Shown in pieces: positions 25,419-34,700 of a DNA stretch of 64,000 bases. Origin of the DNA: Nocardioides sp. dk884 (lineage in GTDB: Bacteria; Actinomycetota; Actinomycetes; Propionibacteriales; Nocardioidaceae); contig NZ_CP045649.1 in the NCBI RefSeq assembly GCF_009557055.1, positions 2,703,501-2,767,500 on the forward strand, in the 5' to 3' direction. Positions within the stretch are counted from its first letter, which is position 1, and the number at the start of each line of letters is the position of its first letter. The translations under genes were made by a program, and so were the position numbers. Under the pieces are notes generated by a model. It searched no databases. It worked only from the letters and a program-made list of their open reading frames with translations, and was not told the DNA's origin.

Positions 25419-25997
25419 ATGGAGTCCGAGGAGCGGGTCCGACACATCGTGGTGATGGGTGTCTCGGGAGTCGGCAAGACCACCATCGCGAAGGGCATCT
25501 CCACGTTCACCGGCTGGACCTTCGCCGAGGGCGACGCGTTCCACCCCGAGGCCAACGTCGCGAAGATGCACGAGGGTCACCCGCTGACCGACGAGGACCG
25601 GTGGCCGTGGCTGCGGGCGATCGGCGCGTGGATGTCCGCGGAGATCGCCGAGGGACGATCGGCAGTCATCACCTGCTCGGCACTGCGCCGGGCCTACCGC
25701 GACCTGCTGCGCGAGGACCGGCCCGAGGTGGAGTTCTGCCACCTCGCGGCGCAGGCGGATCTCATCGGCGACCGGCTCAGCCACCGCGACGGCCACTTCA
25801 TGCCCCCCTCCCTGCTCCCCAGCCAGTACGCCACGCTCGAGCCGCTGGAGGACGACGAGCCCGGCGTCACCGTCTCGGTCGAGGGCCCGGTCCCCGACGT
25901 GCTCACCCGGGTCGTCGCCTCCCTGCACCTTCCCGACCGTCGCGCCGACGATCACCCCGACCCGACACCCGACCAGAGAACCCAGACAACGGAGTGA
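25419..25997 (+). CDS. gntK: Gluconokinase
   Basis: A 192-residue small gluconate kinase producing 6-phosphogluconate for the pentose phosphate or Entner-Doudoroff route. Walker A is MGVSGVGKTTIAKGI near residue 15. The family blocks EGDAFHPEANVAKMHEGHPLTDEDRWPWL and VITCSALRRAYRDLLRE are present, and FMPPSLLPSQYATLEPLE closes the active site. The C-terminal 25 residues are an Asp/Pro-rich tail. It is followed after 3 nt by the permease, forming a two-gene operon with a probably leaderless start. No GntR-type repressor is beside it. Confidence 0.93.
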   Translation: MESEERVRHIVVMGVSGVGKTTIAKGISTFTGWTFAEGDAFHPEANVAKMHEGHPLTDEDRWPWLRAIGAWMSAEIAEGRSAVITCSALRRAYRDLLREDRPEVEFCHLAAQADLIGDRLSHRDGHFMPPSLLPSQYATLEPLEDDEPGVTVSVEGPVPDVLTRVVASLHLPDRRADDHPDPTPDQRTQTTE

Positions 25998-26000
25998 CCC

Positions 26001-27449
26001 ATGGAGCTCACCGACGCCGGCAACACCCAGCTCGTCATCGCCGCCCTGCTCGGCATCGCCGCCGTGGTGGTGCTCATCGTGTGGGCCAAGGTGCACCCGT
26101 TCCTCTCGCTCATGCTCGGCTCGGCGGTGATGGGCGCCGTCGCGGGCGTCGCACCGCTGGACATCGTCGAGAGCTTCACGGCCGGGTTCGGTGACACCGT
26201 CGGATCGGTCGGCCTGCTGATCGCGCTCGGCGCCATGGTGGGCAAGATCCTCAGCGACTCCGGCGGCAGCGACACGATCGTCGACACCATCATCGGCCGG
26301 GTCGGCAAGGCCGGGCTGCCCTGGGCGATGGCGCTGATCGCGGCCATCCTGGGCCTCCCGCTGTTCTTCGAGGTCGGCGTGGTGCTCCTGGTCCCGGTCG
26401 TCATCCTGGTCGCCCGCAAGATGGACATCCCGATCATGCGCGTCGGCATCCCCGCCCTGGCCGGGCTGTCGGTGCTCCACGGCCTGGTGCCGCCGCACCC
26501 CGGCCCGCTCGTCGCGATCGACAACCTCGGCGCCGACCTCGGCCTGACCCTGCTGTTCGGGCTGATCGTCGCCTTCCCCACCCTGGTCATCTGCGGGCCG
26601 CTGCTGGCCCGCTTCATCGAGCAGTGGGTCCCCACCCACGCCACCACGCTGGCGATGTCACCGGCCGGCTCCGCGGGCACCGGCACGGCCGACGCCGGCC
26701 CCGGCGGTCCTGACGGCCCCGACGGTCCGGCCGCCGCGCCGGAGGAGGCGCGCACCCCGCTGGCCGAGGGCGTCACCCGGCGCCCCGGCTTCGCGGCCGC
26801 CGTCATGTGCATCACCTTGCCGGTGGTGCTGATGCTCGCCCGGGCGATCGCGGAGCTCACGATCGACAACGACGACAGCCGGGTGCTGCAGACCCTGGTC
26901 TTCATCGGTACGCCGGCCGTCGCGCTGCTCGCCGCGGTGCTCGTCTCGATGTGGTTCCTGGGCTTCCGCACCGGGATGAACCGCACCCAGGTGGAGCGCT
27001 CGCTGGGCTCCGGGCTGCCGGGGATCGCGTCGATCCTGCTGATCGTCGCCGCCGGTGGCGGCTTCAAGGCGATGCTGGTCGACGCCGGCGTCGGTGACGT
27101 GATCGGCGACTGGGCCACGGACTCCGGCATCTCCGCGCTCCTGCTGGGCTGGCTGGTCGCCGTCGGGGTCCGGCTGGCCACCGGCTCCGCGACCGTGGCG
27201 ACGATCACCGCCAGCGGCATCGTCAGCGGCGTGGCCTCCAACCTCGACTCCCCCGAGCTGGCCCTGCTGGTGCTCGCGATCGGGTGCGGCTCGGTGTTCT
27301 TCAGCCACGTCAACGACGCCGGCTTCTGGCTGGTCAAGGAGTACTTCGGGCTCACCATCGGGCAGACCATCAAGTCCTGGTCGGTGATGGAGACCGCGAT
27401 CTCCGTGGTCGGGCTGGCCTTCGTGATGCTCCTGAGCCTGCTGGTCTAG
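26001..27449 (+). CDS. gntP: Gluconate permease, GntP family
   Basis: A 482-residue membrane transporter with about 12 predicted helices, importing gluconate with protons. Family features: VHPFLSLMLGSAVMGAVAG, the GFGDTVGSVGLLIALGAMVGKIL block, LPLFFEVGVVLLVPVV and the central HGLVPPHPGPLVAI, then ATGSATVATITASGIV and FFSHVNDAGFWLVKEYFGL near the C-terminus. A polar Gly/Pro/Asp-rich cytoplasmic loop (about 215-255) is longer than usual. It is translated immediately after gntK. The gene ends 13 nt from the convergent TetR gene. Confidence 0.92.
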   Translation: MELTDAGNTQLVIAALLGIAAVVVLIVWAKVHPFLSLMLGSAVMGAVAGVAPLDIVESFTAGFGDTVGSVGLLIALGAMVGKILSDSGGSDTIVDTIIGRVGKAGLPWAMALIAAILGLPLFFEVGVVLLVPVVILVARKMDIPIMRVGIPALAGLSVLHGLVPPHPGPLVAIDNLGADLGLTLLFGLIVAFPTLVICGPLLARFIEQWVPTHATTLAMSPAGSAGTGTADAGPGGPDGPDGPAAAPEEARTPLAEGVTRRPGFAAAVMCITLPVVLMLARAIAELTIDNDDSRVLQTLVFIGTPAVALLAAVLVSMWFLGFRTGMNRTQVERSLGSGLPGIASILLIVAAGGGFKAMLVDAGVGDVIGDWATDSGISALLLGWLVAVGVRLATGSATVATITASGIVSGVASNLDSPELALLVLAIGCGSVFFSHVNDAGFWLVKEYFGLTIGQTIKSWSVMETAISVVGLAFVMLLSLLV

Positions 27450-27454
27450 GCACC

Positions 27455-27475
27455 GGGCGCGCTCATCGTGCGCCC
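27455..27475. terminator. Bidirectional hairpin between gntP and tetR
   Basis: GGGCGC, 9 nt, GCGCCC, spanning the 13-nt gap and the end of the convergent TetR gene. Confidence 0.45.
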
Positions 27476-28056
27476 CCACCGGGGGCCGACGCACGCAGAC
27501 CGCGCTCGGCGAAGTCCACGAGCCACGCGAAGCTGTCATCCACGTCGGTGGGCATCGCGAACCCACCGGCCGCCTCGAGCACGGCGAAGCCGTGGAGCAG
27601 GCTGCGCAGCGTCCGCAGCGCGTGGACGGTGTCGGCCTCGTCGATCCCGTAGCCCACCAGCACCCCGGCCAGGGAGTCCAGGACACGTGCGCCGGCAGCG
27701 ACGAGCGGGTCGTCCGGCCGGCCGTCGGGGTCGACGCGGACGGTGGCGGCATAGCGGCCGGGATGGGCGAGGACGTAGCCGCGGAACGTCAGTGCCGCGG
27801 CCGCCAGGGCGTCCTTGCCCGCGCGGCCGGCCACCGCGTCGCGCAGGGCGTCGCCCAGCTCGACGAGGGCGAGCACCGCGATCCGCCGGGTCAGGTCGGC
27901 CTGGCCCTCGACGTGCTTGTAGAGCGAGGGGGCGCGGACACCGAGCCGCTCGGCGAGGAGCCCCATCGTCACGTTCGCCAGCCCGACCTCGTCGGCGAGC
28001 GCGGCGGCGCCGGCCACCACGGCCTGCGGGTCGAGGCCTGCCCTAGGCACGGGCAT
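27463..28056 (-). CDS. TetR family regulator with WHG-type C-terminal domain
   Basis: A 197-residue TetR regulator. The HTH lies at about 12-58 (VVAGAAALADEVGLANVTMGLLAERLGVRAPSLYKHV). The C-terminal domain has the pattern LTFRGYVLAHPGRYAATV and LRSLLHGFAVLEAAGGF characteristic of the WHG group. The start overlaps the end of the upstream alpha/beta hydrolase gene by 14 nt, so both are cotranscribed and the regulator probably controls its own operon through the GGCTAA repeats upstream of the hydrolase. The effector is perhaps a hydrolase substrate (inference). Confidence 0.88.
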   Translation of the reverse strand: MPVPRAGLDPQAVVAGAAALADEVGLANVTMGLLAERLGVRAPSLYKHVEGQADLTRRIAVLALVELGDALRDAVAGRAGKDALAAAALTFRGYVLAHPGRYAATVRVDPDGRPDDPLVAAGARVLDSLAGVLVGYGIDEADTVHALRTLRSLLHGFAVLEAAGGFAMPTDVDDSFAWLVDFAERGLRASAPGGGAR

Positions 28057-28876
28057 GTGCCTCGAGGAAGGCCAGCAGCAGCGCGAGCGTCTCGTCGGGG
28101 AACTGCGTGTGCGGGTAGTGGCCGGCGCCCTCGATCACCTCCAGCGTCGCGAGACCCGGCGGCATCGCCGCGACGATCGCCTCGCCCTCCGCGCGCGGGT
28201 CCGCCCAGTCGGGGTCGAGCGACCCCTCGACCACGAGCGCGGGACATCCGACCCGGCCGAGGTGGGCCCCGGCGTCGACCGGGGCCGAGCGGCCCATGCT
28301 CCGCAGCGCCTGCATCCGGCCCGGCTCGCCGAGCTCGGTCTCGATGCGCCGCAGCTGCTCCTCCCAGTCCGCCGGCCGGCGGCCCGGGTAGGCCACCTCC
28401 AGGTAGCGCCGCCACCAGGTCGCGCTGCCGAGCGCGGCGGCCATCAGCAGCCGGAGCATCGCCGTGCGGTGCCGGGCGGCGCGCAGGTCGCGCAGGCGCA
28501 GCGCCTGCTTGCGGGTGAACGGCGCCAGCTCGACGATGCCGGTCACCAGGTCCGGGGCCTGCGCCGCCGCGATGGTCACCGCGCCGCCGGAGACCGAGTG
28601 GCCGACGAGCACCGCGGGACCACCGAGGTGGCGCACCAGAGCGAGCAGGTCCCCCGCGATGTCGGTGCGCGTGTACGCCGACCACGCCGCGCTCGAGCGC
28701 CCGCAGCCGCGCAGGTCGAGCGCCGCGACCCGATAGCCGGCCTCGAGCAGACCGGGCGTCACGAACCGGTACGCCGCGCGGCTGTCGCCCATCCCGTGGG
28801 CCAGGACGACCAGCGGGCCGGTGCCGGCCACCTCGTAGGCGATGCGTCCGCCCTGGCGAGCGAGAAACTCGGTCAT
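28043..28876 (-). CDS. Alpha/beta hydrolase
   Basis: A 277-residue alpha/beta hydrolase. The oxyanion loop is VVLAHGMGDSRAAYR. DLRGCGRSSAAW follows, and the nucleophile elbow is LVGHSVSGGAVTIAA (Ser in GHSVSG). The acid is in VVEGSLDPDWADPRAEG, and the His in IEGAGHYPHTQFPDETLALL. This pattern fits esterases, haloperoxidase-like enzymes or lactonases; the substrate is not determined. It is first in a two-gene operon with the TetR gene and is preceded by operator-like repeats. Confidence 0.86.
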   Translation of the reverse strand: MTEFLARQGGRIAYEVAGTGPLVVLAHGMGDSRAAYRFVTPGLLEAGYRVAALDLRGCGRSSAAWSAYTRTDIAGDLLALVRHLGGPAVLVGHSVSGGAVTIAAAQAPDLVTGIVELAPFTRKQALRLRDLRAARHRTAMLRLLMAAALGSATWWRRYLEVAYPGRRPADWEEQLRRIETELGEPGRMQALRSMGRSAPVDAGAHLGRVGCPALVVEGSLDPDWADPRAEGEAIVAAMPPGLATLEVIEGAGHYPHTQFPDETLALLLAFLEAHARA

Positions 28877-28887
28877 GTCAGCCTCCT

Positions 28888-28925
28888 TGGCTAATGTTCA
28901 TAGCCTCCAGGCTAACACCGTTAGC
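28888..28925. promoter_or_regulatory. Operator of the hydrolase-TetR operon (two palindromes)
   Basis: GGCTAAC-ACC-GTTAGCC at 28909-28925 (perfect 7-bp arms) and GGCTA-N7-TAGCC at 28888-28904, just upstream of the hydrolase ATG. The shared half-site GGCTAA and the position next to a TetR-encoding operon suggest an autoregulatory site. Confidence 0.65.
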
Positions 28926-28937
28926 CCCCGCTGCGCC

Positions 28938-31709
28938 TCACCCGGCCGAGCTGCCCACCGACCGCCTGTCCGACTGCCTGTCCGCCCGCCTGCCTGCCGA
29001 CCGGGCGGCGAGGATGGACCGGCGCTTGTCGAGGGAGACGACGAGGGTCACCAGGACCGCCACCCCGAGGATGCGCAGCCAGCTCTCCCAGCCCAGCGGG
29101 GCGGTCTGGAACAGCGTGTTCATGGCCGGCACGTAGGTCAGGGCCAGCTGCCCGATCGCCTGCACCGTGACGCCGACCAGCAGCCACTTGTTGGTGAACA
29201 GCCCGACCTTCCACGACGCGCCGGTCAGCGAGCGGCAGATGAAGAGGTAGAACGCCTCGACCGTCACGAACAGGTTCACCGCCGCGGTCCGGCTCGCCTC
29301 GAGCGACGACCCCGCGTCCCGCTCGTACTGGAACACCCACCACGAGCCCACCACCAGCAGCGCGGAGACCAGCGCGGTGCGCCAGACCATCGGACGGGTG
29401 AGCAGCGGCTGACGCGGGTCTCGGGGCGGGCGGTCCATGATCCCGGCCTCCTTGGGCTCCCAGGCCAGCATCAGGCCGAGCGCGACCGCCGTGGTCATGT
29501 TGATCCACAGGATCTGGGTGGGAAGGATCGGCAGGCTGGTGCCGAGCAGGATCGCGACCAGGATGACCAGGCCCTCGCCGAGGTTCGTGGGCAGCGTCCA
29601 CACGATGAACTTCGTCAGGTTGTCGAAGACCCCGCGACCCTCCTCCACGGCCGCCTGGATGGTCGCGAACTCGTCGTCGACCAGCACCATGTCGGCGGCG
29701 TCCTTCGCCGCCTCGGTGCCGACGACCCCCATCGCGATCCCGATGTCGGCCTGCTTGAGCGCGGGTGCGTCGTTGACGCCGTCGCCGGTCATCGCGACCA
29801 CGTGGTGGCGGGCCTGCAGCGCGCCCACCAGCCGGAGCTTCTGGTCCGGGCTCACCCGGGCGAAGACCGAGGTGCGCTCGACGGCGTCGGGCAGGTCCTC
29901 GTCGGCGATCCGCTCGAGCTCGCTGCCGGTGAGCACGCCGGCGGGGGCCCCGTCCCCGAGGATCCCGACCTGGCGGGCGATCGACTGCGCCGTCGTCGCG
30001 TGGTCGCCGGTGATCATCTTGACCTGCAGCCCCGCATCGCGACAGGTCCGCACCGAGGTCCGCGCGGTGTCGCGGGGCGGGTCCATCATCGCCTGCAGCC
30101 CGGTGAGCACCAGGCCGTGGCCGCGGCCCGCCGCGAGGTCCTCGAGGGCGTCGGGACCGGGGTCGAACGCGATGGCGGTGGCCAGCACGCGCATGCCCCC
30201 TGCGGCCAGCCGCTCGGCGGCCGCATGCACGGCGTCCTCCTCGAGCGGTCGGCTCGTGCCGTCGCTGCCCATCTGGGCGGCGCAGCGCGCGAGCACCCGC
30301 TCGACCCCGCCCTTCACCAGCAGCACCTGCTGCCCGGTGGCAGGGTCGGTGTTGACGGTGGCCATGTACTGCCGCTCGGAGGTGAACGGCACCGAGCCCG
30401 TGCGCGGCATCGCATGGGGAGTGATCCCGAAGCGCTGGGCGACGACCAGCATCGCGGTCTCGGTCGGGTCCCCGATGCCGACGCCGTCCTCGCCGAGTCG
30501 GGACTCGTTGCAGGTGGCACCCGCGACGAGCGTCCAGCGCAACGCCTCGTCGACGAGGGTCTCGGGGTGCGCGGCGACCGCGCCGGCGGGCTGCCCGGTC
30601 CCGTGCCCGACCGGACCCTCGACCGGACCCTCGACCGGGACCTCCTGGGTGCTGGTCCACAGCGTCTGCACGGTCATCCGGTTCTCGGTCAGCGTGCCGG
30701 TCTTGTCCGAGCAGATCACCGTCGCCCCGCCGAGCGTCTCGACCGCGGGCAGACGGCGGATCACCGCGTGCCGCTTGGCCATCCGGGAGACGCCGATCGC
30801 GAGGGTGATCGCCACGGCGGCCGGTAACCCCTCGGGGATCGCGCCGACGGCCAGTGCGACCACGGCGACGAACATGTCGGCAGCCGGCTCCCCGCGCAGG
30901 ACGCCGACGACGAAGGTGAGCGCGGCCAGGCCCAGGATGATCGCGGTGAGCCAGGCGCTGAACGACGCGAGCTTGCGGGTCAGCGGGGTGGCCATCGTGT
31001 CCGCGCTGCCGATCAAGCGGTGGATCTCGCCCAGCTGCGTGGCGGCGCCGGTGGCGACGGTGATGCCCGACCCCGTGCCGCTGGTGATCAACGTGCCGGA
31101 GTAGAGCATGTTGCGCCGGTCGGCCACCACGGTGTCGCTCGGCAGCAGGGAGTCGGCCTTGTCCACCGGCAACGACTCACCCGTGAGCGCAGACTCATCC
31201 GCCCGCAGCTCGGTCCCCTGGACCAGGCGCAGGTCCGCGGGGACCTTGTCACCGGCCTCGACCAGCACCAGGTCGCCGGGCGCCAGGTCCTCCGAGGAGA
31301 CCGTCCGCACCGACCCACCACGCACGACCCTGGCCTCGGTGCGCACCATCGAACGCAGCGCGTCGAGGGCCGACTCCGCCTTGGACTCCTGGATGAAGCC
31401 CAGGATCGCGTTGACCACCACGACGCCGGCGATCACCGAGGCATCGACGTACTCGCCGAGCAGGAACGTGACGACGCCCGCCGCGATGAGGACGTAGACC
31501 AGCGGGCTGTGCATCTGGCGCAGGAAGCGCAGCACGGGGCCGGTGGTGTGCGGTCGCGGCAGCTGGTTCGGTCCGTAGACCTCGAGGCGCCGGGCCGCCT
31601 CCTCGGGAGCCAGGCCGTCGTCGGCATCGGTGTGCAGGAGCGTCAGGACGTCGGCGACCACGAGGTCGTGATAGGTCCGTTCGCGGGGGTCAGCAGTCTC
31701 CACGTCCAT
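28938..31709 (-). CDS. P2A-type cation-transporting ATPase (CtpF-like)
   Basis: A 923-residue P-type ATPase. N-terminal cation-ATPase domain (RTYHDLVVADVLTLL), actuator TGESLP, helix M4 with AIPEGLPAAV, phosphorylation site SDKTGTLTENRM, hinge TGDGVNDAPALKQADIGIAMG, and M5-M6 TNLGEGLVILVA...LPTQILWINMTTA, as in Ca/Mn-type pumps and mycobacterial CtpF. The chosen ATG is directly preceded by GAAGG, which is better placed for the GTG two codons later (31703); either is possible. It is divergent from a universal stress protein, and each gene has a DevR-like box. The C-terminus is Arg/Ser-rich. The ion is not proven. Confidence 0.88.
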   Translation of the reverse strand: MDVETADPRERTYHDLVVADVLTLLHTDADDGLAPEEAARRLEVYGPNQLPRPHTTGPVLRFLRQMHSPLVYVLIAAGVVTFLLGEYVDASVIAGVVVVNAILGFIQESKAESALDALRSMVRTEARVVRGGSVRTVSSEDLAPGDLVLVEAGDKVPADLRLVQGTELRADESALTGESLPVDKADSLLPSDTVVADRRNMLYSGTLITSGTGSGITVATGAATQLGEIHRLIGSADTMATPLTRKLASFSAWLTAIILGLAALTFVVGVLRGEPAADMFVAVVALAVGAIPEGLPAAVAITLAIGVSRMAKRHAVIRRLPAVETLGGATVICSDKTGTLTENRMTVQTLWTSTQEVPVEGPVEGPVGHGTGQPAGAVAAHPETLVDEALRWTLVAGATCNESRLGEDGVGIGDPTETAMLVVAQRFGITPHAMPRTGSVPFTSERQYMATVNTDPATGQQVLLVKGGVERVLARCAAQMGSDGTSRPLEEDAVHAAAERLAAGGMRVLATAIAFDPGPDALEDLAAGRGHGLVLTGLQAMMDPPRDTARTSVRTCRDAGLQVKMITGDHATTAQSIARQVGILGDGAPAGVLTGSELERIADEDLPDAVERTSVFARVSPDQKLRLVGALQARHHVVAMTGDGVNDAPALKQADIGIAMGVVGTEAAKDAADMVLVDDEFATIQAAVEEGRGVFDNLTKFIVWTLPTNLGEGLVILVAILLGTSLPILPTQILWINMTTAVALGLMLAWEPKEAGIMDRPPRDPRQPLLTRPMVWRTALVSALLVVGSWWVFQYERDAGSSLEASRTAAVNLFVTVEAFYLFICRSLTGASWKVGLFTNKWLLVGVTVQAIGQLALTYVPAMNTLFQTAPLGWESWLRILGVAVLVTLVVSLDKRRSILAARSAGRRADRQSDRRSVGSSAG

Positions 31710-31744
31710 CCTTCGAGTCGAACGCCGCGGCGGGGTGTGCCACA

Positions 31745-31758
31745 GGGCCGATGGTCCC
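31745..31758. promoter_or_regulatory. DevR/DosR-like box before the P-type ATPase
   Basis: GGGCC-GATG-GTCCC, 9 of 10 matches to GGGAC-N4-GTCCC, 36 bp upstream of the ATPase start. Confidence 0.6.
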
Positions 31759-31851
31759 ACCCGTGCGGGTCGTCCTCGCACCGGCGGTGCCACACCGCGG
31801 GTCGCGTGCCCAACGGCTCGGGTGGAGCACCTCGCAGGACCCCGCCTGGGT

Positions 31852-31865
31852 GGGACGTTCGTCCC
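31852..31865. promoter_or_regulatory. DevR/DosR-like box before the universal stress protein
   Basis: GGGAC-GTTC-GTCCC, a perfect match to the conserved arms of the DevR/DosR consensus, 86 bp upstream of the chosen start of the stress protein gene. Confidence 0.7.
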
Positions 31866-31950
31866 GAGGGACAGCGGACCCGGGCCCTGCTGCGCGCGCT
31901 CGGCGCGCGAGACCTTGGGGGTTTACCGGCGAGCCAAGGTGGGAGTCATC

Positions 31951-32829
31951 GTGTCCCGTCCAGCCCGGGCGTCGAGCGTCGTGCTCAGCGTCCCCCTGCG
32001 AGATCTCGATCCCGCGTTGCGCTTCGCGGTGCGCGAGGCACAGCTCCTCGGCAGCAGCCTGCGCATCGTCGGCCACGAGGGCGCCGGACCACGCGACCGC
32101 ACTGGTCCCTCGCCGCCGATGGAGCGCGCGCTTCGCACCGCCCGGGCGCTGGCCGGGCCGGCGGCCGTGATCACCGCGGAGCTGCACCCGAGCCCGGTGG
32201 TGGAGTCCGCGCTGCGCGCCGATCCCGACGCCCGCGTCGTGGTCGTGCAGCGCAGCGACGTCGATCCGCTCCTGGAGGCGCTGGGCAATCTGGAGGCGTC
32301 CGCCAGCGTCCCCGCGGTGGCCTGTGTGCCGCCGGGATGGCACGTCGTCGCGGACCCGCGACACCCGATCACCGTCGCCGTCGACGACCCGGTGGACTCA
32401 CGCCACCTCCTGCGCGCGGCGCTGGGCTTCGCGGCCAGCCACCGCCTCCCGCTGCGCGTCGTGCACGCCTGGGCGCTGAACCAGCCCTCGGGTGGCTCGC
32501 CGCCCACGGAGGCCGTGCTCAGCCGGTGGTCGCACCTCATCGGCGAGGAGCTCGGTCGGATGCGCGAGAGCACGGACGTCTTCGTCAACCTCGAGATCCA
32601 GCTCGCCCCGCCGGCCCAGGCACTGGTGGAGCACTCGCGCGAGTCGACGGCCCTGCTGATCGGCGCGCGCCGCGCGGCGTACGGCGCAGCTCCCGGGCTC
32701 GGGCTGCTCACCCGCGTGCTGCTGCAGCAGGCCGCCTGCCCGGTCATCGTGGTGCCTGACGCCCCGGTCTCCGCGCTGCACCCCGGCAGCGCCGACGGCA
32801 GCGCGCCGCCCCTGAGCGGACGGTTCTGA
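31951..32829 (+). CDS. Universal stress protein, two Usp domains
   Basis: A 292-residue tandem UspA-type protein. Domain 1 (about 1-130) is divergent; domain 2 (about 135-280) starts HPITVAVDDPVDSRHLLRAALG and ends LLIGARRAAYGAAPGLGLL with TRVLLQQAACPVIVVP, the nucleotide-binding loop and last strand. Mycobacterial proteins of this architecture belong to the DosR regulon and bind ATP. GTG at 31951 is preceded by GGGAG 5 nt upstream; GTG at 31939 is a less supported alternative. It is divergent from the P-type ATPase and convergent with the sensor kinase gene. Confidence 0.83.
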   Translation: MSRPARASSVVLSVPLRDLDPALRFAVREAQLLGSSLRIVGHEGAGPRDRTGPSPPMERALRTARALAGPAAVITAELHPSPVVESALRADPDARVVVVQRSDVDPLLEALGNLEASASVPAVACVPPGWHVVADPRHPITVAVDDPVDSRHLLRAALGFAASHRLPLRVVHAWALNQPSGGSPPTEAVLSRWSHLIGEELGRMRESTDVFVNLEIQLAPPAQALVEHSRESTALLIGARRAAYGAAPGLGLLTRVLLQQAACPVIVVPDAPVSALHPGSADGSAPPLSGRF

Positions 32830-32857
32830 GGGGGCCGGTCCGAGCAAGGCAGCGGCG

Positions 32858-34510
32858 CTACCCCGGGACGTCGTCGGGCGAGGGCACCCACCACAGCAGG
32901 CTGGTGCCGCGGTCCTTCGCCGAGGAGACCGTCAGCGACCCGCCGCGACGCTCGGCGCGGAGCCGGACGTTGGCCAGCCCGCTCTCCTGGACGTCGTCGG
33001 GCATCCCACGGCCGTCGTCGCTCACCCGCACGGTGACGCCGTCTCCGACGCTGACCTCCACCGCGCAGATCGCCGAGTGGGCGTGGCGCACCGCGTTGGA
33101 CAGCGCCTCGGTCAGCACCGCCAGCACGTCGGGGAGCAGATCGTCGGCGCCGAGGAGCCGGACCGGCCCTCGGAACTCCAGCGTGGGGTGGAACCGCATC
33201 ATCCGAGCCGCCCGCTCGACCACCTCGACGACGACGGCGCGCGGGTCCCCGGCGTCCGGCTTGGCGCGCAGCCCGAAGATCGTGCGACGGATGTCGCGGA
33301 TGGTCACGTCGATCTCCTCGATCGTGGTGTCCAGGCGCCTGCTCATCTCCTCGGCGTCGCCGATGCCGGCCGTGCCCTGCAGCTCCAGGCCGATCGCGAA
33401 GAGCCGTTGGATGACCAGGTCATGCAGGTCCCGGGCGATCCGGTCCCGGTCCTCCAGCACCGCCAACCGCTGCTGGTCGCGCCGGGCACGGGCGACGTGC
33501 AACGCGAGTGCGGCCTGCTCAGCGAACAGCATCGGCATCGTCGGGTCCCGCGAGACGTCGGCCGGGTCGACGTCGTTCCACCAGGCCAGGCCGACCACGC
33601 CCTCGACCCCGATCGCGCTGCGCAGCGGGACGACCAGGGCCGGGCCGGCACGCGGGCCGCCGAGCGCCCCGGCGACGTCGACCGCGCGGGGGTGCTCCGC
33701 GAGACACCGCACCGTCAACGGGCGCCCGGACACGGCCACGCACCGCTCCAGCGAGCGGGTGAAGTCCAGCTTGTCCATCACGGCCGGATCGGCCGGCAGC
33801 CCGGAGACCGCCTGCAGCACCTGGTGCGCGGGATCGGGTCCGACGACGACCCAGGCCACGTCCGCCCCGGCGAGCTCCCGGGTGCGGTCGGCCACGATCT
33901 GCAGCGCGTTGTGGTCGGCCTCGGGCCGCAGGAGGGCGGTGGTCAGGTCGGCCGCGGCGGCCAACCAGCGCTCGCGGCGCTGCGCGTCCTCGCGCAGGCG
34001 GGCGTTGTCGATCGCCACCTCCGCGGCAGCAGCGAGCGCCAGGACGATCTGCTCGTCGTGCGCGGTGAAGTCCGTGCCGTCCACCTTGTCGGTGAGGAAG
34101 AGGGTGCCGGGCTCCTTCTCCCCCAGCCCGACCGGGACGCCGAGATAGGAGCCCGTCGGGGACTCCAGCAGCCCGAAGCCCTCGGGCAGCTCGGTGAGCT
34201 GGGCGACCTCCTCGTCGGTGAGGCCGTGGGCGACGAGGGGGCGCTGGCGGGTTCCGGATCCGACCACGAGCACCGCGTGGCGAGCCCGCGCGATGTCGGC
34301 GGCGGCCTCGATGATGACGCCCAGCAGGTCCTCCAAAGAGAGGTCGGCCGCCATCGTCACGACCGCGTCGAGCAGCAGGTGCCAGCGGTCCGGCTCGACG
34401 TCCAGGCCGTCGATCTGCTGGGTGGCGATCCGCATCAGGTCCTCAAATGACGTGTCGTCCCTCGTCGTGGACGACCGCCCCTCACGCAGCTCTCCCGAGA
34501 TGTCTCGCAT
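32858..34510 (-). CDS. DevS/DosT-like GAF-GAF histidine kinase
   Basis: A 550-residue cytosolic sensor kinase. GAF-A covers about 55-195 (LEDLLGVIIEAAADIARAR, SYLGVPVGLGEKEPGTLFLTDK). GAF-B covers about 200-355 (LVVPLRSAIGVEGVVGLAWW). The HisKA_3 dimerisation helix has the phospho-His in RIARDLHDLVIQRLFAIGLELQG. The HATPase ends with VSDDGRGMP and GLANVRLRAERRGGSL. The layout and wording match mycobacterial DevS/DosT, but the GAF-A loop that carries the haem ligand there (around HHPPMH, from memory) is shortened to GLLESPTGSYLGVP. ATG at 34510 has AGGAG upstream. The partner is surely the NarL-type regulator 190 nt upstream. Confidence 0.86.
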   Translation of the reverse strand: MRDISGELREGRSSTTRDDTSFEDLMRIATQQIDGLDVEPDRWHLLLDAVVTMAADLSLEDLLGVIIEAAADIARARHAVLVVGSGTRQRPLVAHGLTDEEVAQLTELPEGFGLLESPTGSYLGVPVGLGEKEPGTLFLTDKVDGTDFTAHDEQIVLALAAAAEVAIDNARLREDAQRRERWLAAAADLTTALLRPEADHNALQIVADRTRELAGADVAWVVVGPDPAHQVLQAVSGLPADPAVMDKLDFTRSLERCVAVSGRPLTVRCLAEHPRAVDVAGALGGPRAGPALVVPLRSAIGVEGVVGLAWWNDVDPADVSRDPTMPMLFAEQAALALHVARARRDQQRLAVLEDRDRIARDLHDLVIQRLFAIGLELQGTAGIGDAEEMSRRLDTTIEEIDVTIRDIRRTIFGLRAKPDAGDPRAVVVEVVERAARMMRFHPTLEFRGPVRLLGADDLLPDVLAVLTEALSNAVRHAHSAICAVEVSVGDGVTVRVSDDGRGMPDDVQESGLANVRLRAERRGGSLTVSSAKDRGTSLLWWVPSPDDVPG

Positions 34511-34700
34511 GGTGCTCCTATGCGAAGGACCGCAGGCCACGTCGGCCGCGATCCACTGTCGAAGGTAACAGCCGTGGTCGACACCGGCCCCGCCCGATCA
34601 CGACCACCGTTTCGGCGGCCCAGCCACCGTGTCGACGGTACGCCGGGGGCCTCGGACGGTCTCCTCCCGTGCGCGGCCGTCACATCCGGGCCGAGCCTGG

